Positions 56,761 to 64,000 of a stretch of DNA of 64,000 nucleotides are shown piece by piece. Positions within the stretch are counted from its first letter, which is position 1, and each line of letters starts with the position of its first letter. The DNA comes from Pseudomonas protegens (GTDB lineage Bacteria; Pseudomonadota; Gammaproteobacteria; Pseudomonadales; Pseudomonadaceae). A program made the translations under genes and the position numbers. The DNA is taken from NCBI RefSeq assembly GCF_013407925.2, contig NZ_CP060201.1, forward strand, positions 1,240,001 to 1,304,000, in the 5' to 3' direction. The notes beneath the pieces were generated by a model. That model did no database searches, was not told the origin of the DNA, and saw nothing but the letters and a program-made list of their open reading frames with translations.

Positions 56761-58887
56761 GTGTCCGTGGGCCCCTCACCTCTGCGTCTGTCACTGCTGC
56801 TGGGCATGCTCATCGGCCTCCCGGTGCTGGCCGACGATCTGTTTCTCGACGGCAGCGCACTGCCCGAGGTGTTGACCGCCACACGCCTGAAACAATCCCC
56901 CGCCGCCGTGCCGGGCAGCATGACCGTGCTCGACAACGAACTGATCAGGGCCAGCGGCGCCCGGGACATCAGCGAGCTGCTGCGCCTGGTGCCCGGGATG
57001 ATGGTCGGCGCCATCAGCGGCAACCAGGCCACGGTCAACTACCACGGCACCAACGCCAGCGAAGCCCGGCGCATGCAGGTGCTGATCGACGGACGCTCGG
57101 TGTATCGCGCGGGCCTGGCCACGGTGGACTGGAGCGACATTCCGGTGGCCATGGAGGACATCGAACGCATCGAGGTGTTTCGCGGCCCCAACACCGTCAG
57201 CTACGGCGCCAACGCGCTGATGGCGGTGGTCAACATCATCACCCGCGCACCGGCCAACAGCCACGGCACCCGGTTCAAGGTGACCCGGGGCCAGCGCGGC
57301 ATCAGCGACTGGTACGCCAGCCAGGGCACCGGCTGGGAAACCGGCGACCTGCGCCTGTCGCTGTCGGGGCAGGAAGATGACGGCTTCGACAAGGATCGCC
57401 TGGGCGCCGATTACCGCGACAGCAAGCGCTTGAACCGCTTTAGCCTGTCGGTCAGCCAGTTGCTCAACGAACAACAGAGCATCGATTGGCAGTTGAATGC
57501 CAAGGAAGGCACCAACCAGCGGCCTTATACCTATAAGCCGGTGTTCTACGGCGTGACCCAACAAGGCAAAGACTCCGATGTAATCGCCAAGGACTACGCC
57601 GGGTCACTGCGCTGGAACCTGGAGCTCAATGCGCAGCACAGCCTTTATATCCAGGGCTCGGCCCAACACTGGGATCGCCAGCAGACCTGGCGTGCCTGCG
57701 ACGCGGCGATTTCCTTCAGCCCCGAACTGACCCGACTGTGGCAAATCAACCCGAATTACGCCGAGCGCCTGGCGCGCGGCATTAAAGGTTTCAGCGATGC
57801 CGGTGCCCCTCCCCCGGGATCTTCCGCCGAGCAGGCCATAGCCCAGCAGGTCCTCACCCAATGGAACGCCGGCGGCAAGCAAACCGTCTGCGGCAACATC
57901 GACCAGAGCACCCGCGAAACCCGCTACGACCTGGAACTGCAGGACACCCTGAGCCTCAGCGATAACCTGCGGCTGGTCAGCGGCATGAACTATCGTTACG
58001 ACCGGGCCGACTCCGAAACCTATTTCAACGGCACCCTCGACGACACCACCTGGCGCCTGTTCGGCCAGCTGGAATGGCGAGCCAGCGAACACTGGCTGAT
58101 CCAGGGCGGGGCTATGTACGAAGACACCCAGCTGACCGGCAACTCGCTGACGCCACGGATCGCCGTCAACTACCTGATCAACCCGCGCCACGGGCTGCGG
58201 GCGGTGTATTCGGAAGCCATCCGCTCCCCGGACATGTTCGAGAACAACGTCAACTGGAGCTACCGGGTCACCGGCCTGAGCAGCCCGGTCTACGGCCAGA
58301 GCAGCGCCCAGTACTTCGTCAGGACCCGCGGCCCGGGCAACCTCGACCAGGAACACATGCGCTCCCGCGAACTGGGCTACAACGGCTACTTCGTCGACCA
58401 GGCCCTGAACCTCGACATCAAGCTGTTCTACGACGAGATCAGCGGCATGATCAGCGAGCCGCTGCGCAACAACCAATACATCGCCAGCAACAGCAATTCA
58501 TCACGCTTCTCCGGCAGCGAAAGCCAGCTGGACTGGCAATTGAGCCGCGCCGACCGCCTGCGCCTGACCTACGCCTATGTCCACGCCCAAGCCAGCAACC
58601 GCCTGGACCAGCGCCTGACCGCCAGCAACAGCGGCTCCGCCGGCTGGCTGCGCCAATGGGGCCAGGGCTGGTCCAGCGCGCTCTTCTACTATGGCGACAG
58701 CGCCCTCAACGGCTACCGCTTCGAACGGATCGACACCCGCCTCGCCAAGCACCTGGCCCTGGGCAAGGCCAACCTGGAACTGGCGGGCACGCTGCAGCAA
58801 CGACTCGACCACCAGCCCAGCACCTTCGCCGACAACCGCTACGACTCGCGGCACGTGGTCTATTTCAGCGCCGAGCTGGAGTTCTAG
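56761..58887 (+). CDS. TonB-dependent outer-membrane receptor (PA1613-type)
   Basis: This 708-aa receptor has a signal peptide to about residue 24, a plug domain (PEVLTATRLKQSPAAVPGS; ISELLRLVPGMM; IERIEVFRGPNTVSYGANA) and a 22-strand beta-barrel ending in the outer-membrane signature (ELEF at the C-terminus). It starts with GTG. The plug has no clear TonB box in the first 30 residues. It is followed after 1 nt by a periplasmic binding protein and then a hybrid kinase, so it may be the uptake or sensing port of a signalling pathway. Confidence 0.92.
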   Translation: MSVGPSPLRLSLLLGMLIGLPVLADDLFLDGSALPEVLTATRLKQSPAAVPGSMTVLDNELIRASGARDISELLRLVPGMMVGAISGNQATVNYHGTNASEARRMQVLIDGRSVYRAGLATVDWSDIPVAMEDIERIEVFRGPNTVSYGANALMAVVNIITRAPANSHGTRFKVTRGQRGISDWYASQGTGWETGDLRLSLSGQEDDGFDKDRLGADYRDSKRLNRFSLSVSQLLNEQQSIDWQLNAKEGTNQRPYTYKPVFYGVTQQGKDSDVIAKDYAGSLRWNLELNAQHSLYIQGSAQHWDRQQTWRACDAAISFSPELTRLWQINPNYAERLARGIKGFSDAGAPPPGSSAEQAIAQQVLTQWNAGGKQTVCGNIDQSTRETRYDLELQDTLSLSDNLRLVSGMNYRYDRADSETYFNGTLDDTTWRLFGQLEWRASEHWLIQGGAMYEDTQLTGNSLTPRIAVNYLINPRHGLRAVYSEAIRSPDMFENNVNWSYRVTGLSSPVYGQSSAQYFVRTRGPGNLDQEHMRSRELGYNGYFVDQALNLDIKLFYDEISGMISEPLRNNQYIASNSNSSRFSGSESQLDWQLSRADRLRLTYAYVHAQASNRLDQRLTASNSGSAGWLRQWGQGWSSALFYYGDSALNGYRFERIDTRLAKHLALGKANLELAGTLQQRLDHQPSTFADNRYDSRHVVYFSAELEF

Positions 58888-58888
58888 C

Positions 58889-59818
58889 GTGGCCCGGCAG
58901 CGGCCCTCGGGGGCCTTGGGCATGCGTCGCCGACTCGGCTGGGGCCTGTTCCTGCTGAGCCTACTGCTGTGCACGCCGCTGCGCGCCGCCGACGTCTTGC
59001 TGACCGCCAGCGAGGACAACCCGGCGGTACGCACCTTCACCGCCGAACTGGCCGCCCAGCGCCCCCAGGACCAGGTGCGCTTCGTTGCGCTGGAGCAACT
59101 GCCGGCGCCGGGCCAACTGCCCAGCGCCACGCGCCTGATTCTGCTGGACCCGCAAAGCCTCGACTGGCGCCTGCAAGATCCCCGGGGCCCGGCCACCCTG
59201 GTCCTGCGCATCAGCCGCCTGCAAGCCCAGCAGCGCCTGCAGGGCACGCATCCCCCCGGGCTCAGCCTGCTCTGGAGCGATCCGCCGCCAAGTCGTCAGT
59301 TGCGCCTGATCCGCAAGGTCTTGCCCCAGGCGCGCCGGGTTGGCGTGCTCTACAGCGAGGACAGCCAGTTCCTGCTCAACGAGCTGCGTGGCGCCGCGCA
59401 ATCCCTGGGCCTGGAGATCGTCGCCGAACCCTGGGACAGCACCCATGACAGCCGCCCATTGCAAAACCTGTTGCGCAACAGCGACGTGCTGCTGGGCCTG
59501 GATGACCCCAAGCTGTACAACCCGAAAACCGTGAAGAACCTGCTGCTCAGCAGCTACGCCCAGCAACGCGCGCTGATCGGCCCCAATGCCGGCTTCGTCA
59601 GGGCCGGGAGCCTGGCCAGCACCTACAGCGACCAGCAAGACTGGCTCAAGACCCTGGACAGCCTGCTGGAACAGGCGCCGAACCGCTGGCCCCGGGCGCT
59701 GTACCCGGCGGACTTCAAAGTACTGAGCAATCCACAGGTGGCACGCTCACTGGGCATCGAGGAAATCGACCCACAAGCCGTCGCGCGCCAACTGAGTGAA
59801 GGAGAGCAACGCCCATGA
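58889..59818 (+). CDS. ABC-type periplasmic substrate-binding-like protein (PA1612-type)
   Basis: This 309-aa protein has a signal peptide after a basic start ([25 protein letters not shown] at 58922) and a COG2984/ABC_sub_bind fold, with [13 protein letters not shown] and [10 protein letters not shown]. The GTG at 58889 has GGAG 7 nt upstream and is 1 nt after the receptor stop. Both starts are possible. No permease or ATPase is present, so it is probably a sensor component rather than a transporter part. Confidence 0.84.
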   Translation: MARQRPSGALGMRRRLGWGLFLLSLLLCTPLRAADVLLTASEDNPAVRTFTAELAAQRPQDQVRFVALEQLPAPGQLPSATRLILLDPQSLDWRLQDPRGPATLVLRISRLQAQQRLQGTHPPGLSLLWSDPPPSRQLRLIRKVLPQARRVGVLYSEDSQFLLNELRGAAQSLGLEIVAEPWDSTHDSRPLQNLLRNSDVLLGLDDPKLYNPKTVKNLLLSSYAQQRALIGPNAGFVRAGSLASTYSDQQDWLKTLDSLLEQAPNRWPRALYPADFKVLSNPQVARSLGIEEIDPQAVARQLSEGEQRP

Positions 59819-61716
59819 AATTGCGTCGCCGATGGGACATCCACACCCGCACGCAGCTCATCAGCCTCGGCCCGGCCTTGCTCCTGACCCTGTTGCTGAT
59901 CAGCTTCTTTACCTTCGTGCGCATTCAGGACCTGCGCCAGGAGCTGAACCACACCGGCCAGCTGATTGCCAACCAACTGGCGCCGGCCACCGAGTACGGC
60001 GTGATCTCCGGCAACAACGAAGGCCTGGAAAGCCTATTGCAGGCCACCCTGGCCACGCCCCACGTGCAGTTCCTGGAGGTGCAGGACAGCGCCAACAACA
60101 TCCTGGTGTATGTCGAGCAAGCATCGGCCAGCCATAAACAGGCGCAACAGATCAAGGTGTTCCAGGCGCCGGTGCGCTTGCAGCGGATCCAGGTGCACAA
60201 CGACTTCCTGGAAAATGACCCGACCAACCTGGGCCCCCAGGGCGACGGGTATCTGGGCCGGGTCATTGTCGGCATGTCCAACGACGCCTTCAGCCAGCGC
60301 CAGCAGGAAATTCTCCTCAAGGCCGCGATCCTCGCCCTGTTCGCCCTGCTCTTCACCTTCCTCCTGGCCCGGCGCCTGGCTGCCGGCCTGGCGCAACCCA
60401 TCAGCGCCATGGGTCACGCGGTCAAGGCGATCCAGGAAGGCGACTTCAAGGCGCCGCTGCCGATTGTCGACGACGGCGAGCTGGGCAATCTGGCACGCCA
60501 CATCAACAACCTCGCCGCCGGCCTGGAACTGGCCAGCCGCGAGCAGCAACAGGCCATGTCACAACTGATCCAGACCCGGGAAGAAGCGGAACGGGCGAAC
60601 AAGGCGAAATCGGATTTCCTGGCGATGATGAGCCACGAACTGCGCACCCCGATGAACGGCGTGCTGGGCATGCTGCAGCTGCTGGAAACCACCGAGATGA
60701 CCCAGGAGCAGAGCGAGTACGCGGCCCTGGCCTCGGAATCCACCGAACACCTGCTGAAGGTGATCAACGACATCCTCGATTTCTCCCGCATCGAACGCTC
60801 GGCCCTGGAGCTGGAACACATTCCATTCAACCTCGCCGAACTGATCAGCAGCTCGGCCCAGGCCTTCCAGCACAGCGCCCTGCAGCGCGGCCTGGACCTG
60901 CAACTGCGCCTGCCGCCGGGCATGGAGTCGCTGCAGGTCAAGGGCGACCCGACGCGGATCCGGCAGATTCTGGTGAACCTGATCGGCAACGCCCTGAAGT
61001 TCACCGAACAAGGCAGCGTCGTCATCGAAGCGCAGTGGCAGGCTCTGGATCACGAGCTGCTGTGGTTCACCTGTGCGGTACGCGACAGCGGAATCGGCAT
61101 CAGCCCCGCCAGCCTGGAGCTGATGTTCGATGCCTTCCAGCAGGCCGACAGCAGCATCTCCCGGCGGTACGGCGGCACCGGCCTGGGCCTGCCCATTGCC
61201 CGCACCCTGGCCGAGCGCATGGGCGGCACCCTGCGGGCCCAGAGCGAGGAAGGCCGCGGCTCGGTGTTCACCCTGGAGATCCCCCTGGCACTGTTCCAGC
61301 AAAGCTTGCCGGTGCTGGCGCCGCGAGTCAGCACCGCCGCTCACCCGGGCGAAGGGCGCAATGTGCTGCTGGTGGAAGACAACCCGGTGAACCAGACCGT
61401 GATCCAGGCCATGCTGCGCAGCCTGGGCTTCACCGTGAGCGTCGTCACCGACGGCGCCCAGGCGGTGCGCAGCGCCGAGAGCCTGATTTTCGAAGCGATT
61501 CTGATGGATTGCCGACTGCCGCTGGTCGATGGTTATGAAGCCACCCGGCAGATCCGCCAATTGCCCGGCTGCGCCGATCTGCCGATCATCGCCCTGACCG
61601 CCAACGCCTTGCAGGGCGACCGCGAAGCCTGCCTGGCAGCGGGCATGAACGACTACCTGGCCAAGCCGTTCAAGCGCGCTGATCTGCAGCAAATTCTCCA
61701 ACGTTGGGTGCAGTAA
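59815..61716 (+). CDS. Hybrid sensor histidine kinase/response regulator (PA1611-type)
   Basis: This 633-aa kinase has a first membrane helix (about 18-36), a periplasmic sensor of about 130 residues, a second helix (about 167-186), HAMP, HisKA with His274 in [10 protein letters not shown], an HATPase domain ([10 protein letters not shown]) and a C-terminal receiver with Asp565 in LMDCRLP. There is no HPt domain after it. In P. aeruginosa PA1611 binds RetS, signals through HptB and affects the RsmY/RsmZ switch of acute and chronic behaviour; the position next to fabA supports orthology. The start overlaps the binding protein gene by 4 nt. Confidence 0.9.
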   Translation: MKLRRRWDIHTRTQLISLGPALLLTLLLISFFTFVRIQDLRQELNHTGQLIANQLAPATEYGVISGNNEGLESLLQATLATPHVQFLEVQDSANNILVYVEQASASHKQAQQIKVFQAPVRLQRIQVHNDFLENDPTNLGPQGDGYLGRVIVGMSNDAFSQRQQEILLKAAILALFALLFTFLLARRLAAGLAQPISAMGHAVKAIQEGDFKAPLPIVDDGELGNLARHINNLAAGLELASREQQQAMSQLIQTREEAERANKAKSDFLAMMSHELRTPMNGVLGMLQLLETTEMTQEQSEYAALASESTEHLLKVINDILDFSRIERSALELEHIPFNLAELISSSAQAFQHSALQRGLDLQLRLPPGMESLQVKGDPTRIRQILVNLIGNALKFTEQGSVVIEAQWQALDHELLWFTCAVRDSGIGISPASLELMFDAFQQADSSISRRYGGTGLGLPIARTLAERMGGTLRAQSEEGRGSVFTLEIPLALFQQSLPVLAPRVSTAAHPGEGRNVLLVEDNPVNQTVIQAMLRSLGFTVSVVTDGAQAVRSAESLIFEAILMDCRLPLVDGYEATRQIRQLPGCADLPIIALTANALQGDREACLAAGMNDYLAKPFKRADLQQILQRWVQ

Positions 61717-61814
61717 GAGGCTATTTTCCAACAGGTGCGACTGGCGTGACGGGCGAAAGTGCGGCAGTCTTAGGCACCCGACGGGGCCCTGAAAAGGCCC
61801 TCAAAAAAAATTTC

Positions 61815-61832
61815 AGTGAACAAGTGTACTTT
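61815..61832 (+). promoter_or_regulatory. Candidate DesT-type operator upstream of fabA
   Basis: AGTGAACAAGTGTACTTT is a partial inverted repeat with the AGTGAAC half-site known for P. aeruginosa DesT, the fatty-acid sensing repressor of fabAB. It lies 132 nt before fabA, after a run of A and T at 61803-61813. Confidence 0.5.
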
Positions 61833-61963
61833 CATACCCTTGGCGCTGTGACTTTCACTACAACGCAATAGTCTATGAGTAGGCTGCCGGCTCGAGGCAT
61901 GAACGCTTCGATCGGCCGGGAAGATTGCCCAACCCTGCCGCACGGGACTATTGAGGAGCTCGC

Positions 61964-62479
61964 ATGACCAAACAAAACGCCTTTACTCGGGAAGACCTGC
62001 TGCGCTGCAGTCGCGGTGAGCTGTTCGGCCCAGGTAACGCGCAACTGCCCGCCCCCAACATGCTGATGGTGGATCGCATCACCCATATCAGCGAAGAGGG
62101 TGGCAAGTACGGTAAAGGTGAATTGGTCGCTGAGCTGGATATCACTCCAGACCTGTGGTTCTTCGCTTGCCACTTCGAAGGCGATCCGGTGATGCCGGGC
62201 TGCCTGGGCCTGGATGCCATGTGGCAGCTGGTCGGTTTCTTCCTTGGCTGGCAAGGCCTGCCGGGCCGCGGTCGCGCCCTGGGTTCGGGAGAAGTGAAGT
62301 TCTTCGGCCAGGTTCTGCCGACGGCAAAAAAGGTCACCTACAACATTCATATCAAGCGCGTGCTCAAGGGCAAGCTGAACATGGCCATCGCCGATGGCTC
62401 GGTCAGCGTTGACGGCCGCGAAATCTATACCGCCGAAGGCCTCCGGGTCGGCGTGTTTACCTCCACTGACAACTTCTAA
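61964..62479 (+). CDS. fabA: 3-hydroxydecanoyl-ACP dehydratase/isomerase
   Basis: This 171-aa enzyme makes trans-2 and then cis-3-decenoyl-ACP, the branch to unsaturated fatty acids. The active site is [23 protein letters not shown], which contains the catalytic His and Asp. Length equals E. coli FabA. GAGGAG stands before the ATG. Forms an operon with fabB 11 nt downstream. Confidence 0.98.
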   Translation: MTKQNAFTREDLLRCSRGELFGPGNAQLPAPNMLMVDRITHISEEGGKYGKGELVAELDITPDLWFFACHFEGDPVMPGCLGLDAMWQLVGFFLGWQGLPGRGRALGSGEVKFFGQVLPTAKKVTYNIHIKRVLKGKLNMAIADGSVSVDGREIYTAEGLRVGVFTSTDNF

Positions 62480-62490
62480 GGGTTATCCGC

Positions 62491-63711
62491 ATGCGCCGCG
62501 TCGTTATCACTGGTCTTGGCATTGTTTCGTGCCTGGGCAATGACAAAGAGACCGTCTCCGCTAACCTGCGTGCAAGTCGCCCTGGCATCCGCTTCAACCC
62601 GGAATATGCCGAAATGGGTCTGCGTAGCCAGGTTTCCGGCTCCATTGACCTGAACCTCGAAGAACTGATCGATCGCAAGATCTATCGCTTCGTCGGCCAC
62701 GCGGCGGCTTATGCCTACCTGGCCATGAAAGACGCCATCGCCGATTCCGGCCTGAGCGAAGAACAAGTGTCCAACCCGCGTACCGGCCTGATCGCCGGCT
62801 CCGGTGGCGCTTCGACCCTGAACCAGATGGAAGCGCTGGACATCCTGCGCGAGAAAGGCGTCAAGCGCGTTGGCCCATACCGCGTCACGCGGACCATGAG
62901 CAGCACCGTTTCCGCCTGCCTGGCCACACCGTTCAAGATCAAGGGCCTGAACTACTCCATCGCTTCTGCCTGCGCCACCAGTGCCCACTGCATCGGCACC
63001 GCCATGGAACAGATCCAGATGGGCAAACAGGACATCGTCTTCGCCGGCGGCGGTGAAGAAGAGCATTGGACCCAGTCGTTCCTGTTCGACGCCATGGGCG
63101 CCCTGTCCACCCAGTACAACGAAACCCCGGAAAAAGCCTCCCGCGCCTACGACGCCAAGCGTGACGGTTTCGTCATCGCCGGCGGTGGCGGCATGGTGGT
63201 GGTCGAGGAGCTGGAACACGCTCTGGCCCGTGGTGCCAAGATCTACGCGGAAATCGTCGGCTACGGCGCCACTTCCGACGGCTACGACATGGTGGCTCCA
63301 AGCGGCGAAGGCGCGATCCGCTGCATGCAGATGGCCATGTCCACCGTCGACACCCCGATCGACTACCTGAACACCCACGGCACCTCGACCCCGGTCGGCG
63401 ACGTCGCGGAAATGAAAGGCGTGCGTGAAGTGTTCGGCGACAAGGCTCCGGCCATCAGCTCCACCAAGAGCCTGTCGGGTCACTCCCTGGGCGCCGCCGG
63501 CGTTCACGAAGCGATCTACTGCATGCTGATGATGGAAGGCAACTTCATGGCCGGTTCGGCCAACATCGACGAGCTGGACCCGGAAGTGGCCGACATGCCG
63601 ATCCTGACCAAGACTCGCGAAGACGCCACCATCAACACCGTGATGAGCAACAGCTTCGGCTTCGGTGGCACCAACGCCACCCTGGTACTGAAGCGCTGGC
63701 AGGGCAAGTAA
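62491..63711 (+). CDS. fabB: Beta-ketoacyl-ACP synthase I
   Basis: This 406-aa condensing enzyme elongates cis-3-decenoyl-ACP. The triad is visible in [13 protein letters not shown] (Cys), [11 protein letters not shown] (His) and [13 protein letters not shown] (His). It matches E. coli FabB in length. It is the second gene of the fabAB operon and ends with a strong terminator. Confidence 0.98.
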   Translation: MRRVVITGLGIVSCLGNDKETVSANLRASRPGIRFNPEYAEMGLRSQVSGSIDLNLEELIDRKIYRFVGHAAAYAYLAMKDAIADSGLSEEQVSNPRTGLIAGSGGASTLNQMEALDILREKGVKRVGPYRVTRTMSSTVSACLATPFKIKGLNYSIASACATSAHCIGTAMEQIQMGKQDIVFAGGGEEEHWTQSFLFDAMGALSTQYNETPEKASRAYDAKRDGFVIAGGGGMVVVEELEHALARGAKIYAEIVGYGATSDGYDMVAPSGEGAIRCMQMAMSTVDTPIDYLNTHGTSTPVGDVAEMKGVREVFGDKAPAISSTKSLSGHSLGAAGVHEAIYCMLMMEGNFMAGSANIDELDPEVADMPILTKTREDATINTVMSNSFGFGGTNATLVLKRWQGK

Positions 63712-63732
63712 GCCTCGCCGCTTCGCTGAATG

Positions 63733-63763
63733 AAAAAGCCCCGACCGGTTCGGGGCTTTTTTT
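63733..63763 (+). terminator. Terminator of fabAB
   Basis: AAAAAGCCCCGA pairs with TCGGGGCTTTTT around CCGGT and continues with T residues to 63763. Confidence 0.9.
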
Positions 63764-63772
63764 CGCCTGGCG

Positions 63773-63825
63773 TTCGCCGGCAAGCCGACTCCTGCGCCTC
63801 CTGCATGAAACGGATTGCCGGCGAA
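63773..63825. repeat. REP-like inverted repeat
   Basis: TTCGCCGGCAA at 63773-63783 is perfectly inverted at 63815-63825 (TTGCCGGCGAA). The left arm continues GCCGACTCCTG, the Pseudomonas REP head. It separates fabB from the convergent chemoreceptor gene. Confidence 0.6.
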
Positions 63826-63831
63826 ACAGCC

Positions 63832-64000
63832 TCACACCGAGAAGCGCGCCACCATGCTGTTCAGGTCCACCGCCAGCCGTGACAACTCCTGGCTGGCGGC
63901 GCTGGTCTGATTGGCCCCCGCCGAGGTCTGCAACGCCAGGTTGCGGATGTTCATCAGGTTGCGGTCCACTTCCCGCGCCACCGCGGCCTGTTGCTCCGAG
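63832..64000 (-). CDS. Methyl-accepting chemotaxis protein (C-terminal end only)
   Basis: The visible 55 codons are the end of a chemoreceptor signalling domain (EQQAAVAREVDRNLMNI, QTSAGANQTSAASQEL, then LAVDLNSMVARFSV and the stop). The rest lies beyond the right edge. The sensor domain and ligand are not visible. Confidence 0.85.
   Translation of the reverse strand, partial: SEQQAAVAREVDRNLMNIRNLALQTSAGANQTSAASQELSRLAVDLNSMVARFSV

Overview
The window reads as chromosomal DNA of a fluorescent-group Pseudomonas, most like the P. protegens / P. chlororaphis / P. fluorescens lineages. The evidence is high GC content, gene content and order matching P. aeruginosa PAO1 blocks, Pseudomonas-type REP elements, and near-identical core proteins (RNase E, FabA/FabB, GpsA, MurB, AcpP). 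No phage, insertion sequence, CRISPR array or rRNA was seen. Most of the sequence is core genome with small accessory insertions. All comparisons with PAO1 are from memory of its gene order, not from an alignment.

Region 1 (1-13.5 kb) is a leftward run: plsX/fab lipid synthesis (yceD-rpmF-plsX-fabD-fabG-acpP-fabF) continuing into pabC-mltG-tmk-holB-tatD. Nearby are maf on the plus strand and a leftward rluC-HAD phosphatase-sppA operon. The pilZ gene expected between holB and tatD is missing. rne lies at 13.55-16.8 kb, behind a leader of about 650 nt.

Region 2 (16.8-21.4 kb) is an accessory leftward operon. It encodes a periplasmic-type molybdenum hydroxylase (2Fe-2S subunit plus Tat-exported molybdopterin subunit) with its XdhC and MocA-like maturation partners. 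A perfect SlyA/MarR-type palindrome lies upstream. Region 3 (21.4-29 kb) is the envelope operon exbB-exbD-lpxK-trm112-kdsB-ptp-murB, then comEC and a divergent DUF2062 gene.

Region 4 (29-39.9 kb) holds an ABC-2 exporter, a GST, a transglutaminase-like protein, an FadE-type acyl-CoA dehydrogenase, a LysR regulator, an AlaX-type editing protein and a LysE exporter. It also has three tandem tRNA-Glu/tRNA-Gly units behind a near-consensus promoter, and a membrane-anchored protein. Region 5 (39.9-50 kb) has a chemoreceptor, an SDR, a zinc-less NADP oxidoreductase, pyrF, an OmpR-type two-component system with a polyproline periplasmic sensor, and a six-EF-hand protein next to it.

Region 6 (49-64 kb) matches the PAO1 PA1609-PA1623 neighbourhood: GST, two alpha/beta hydrolases, a hotdog thioesterase, an acyl-CoA ligase, sixA-DUF4389-gpsA, a TonB receptor / periplasmic binding protein / hybrid kinase operon (PA1611-like), fabA-fabB, and the end of a chemoreceptor. 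The most interesting signals are the receptor-binding protein-hybrid kinase operon, the two-component/EF-hand neighbourhood, the SlyA-like operator on the molybdo-enzyme operon, the absent pilZ, the near-leaderless yceD transcript, and a LysR gene whose stop codon is supplied by a REP element.
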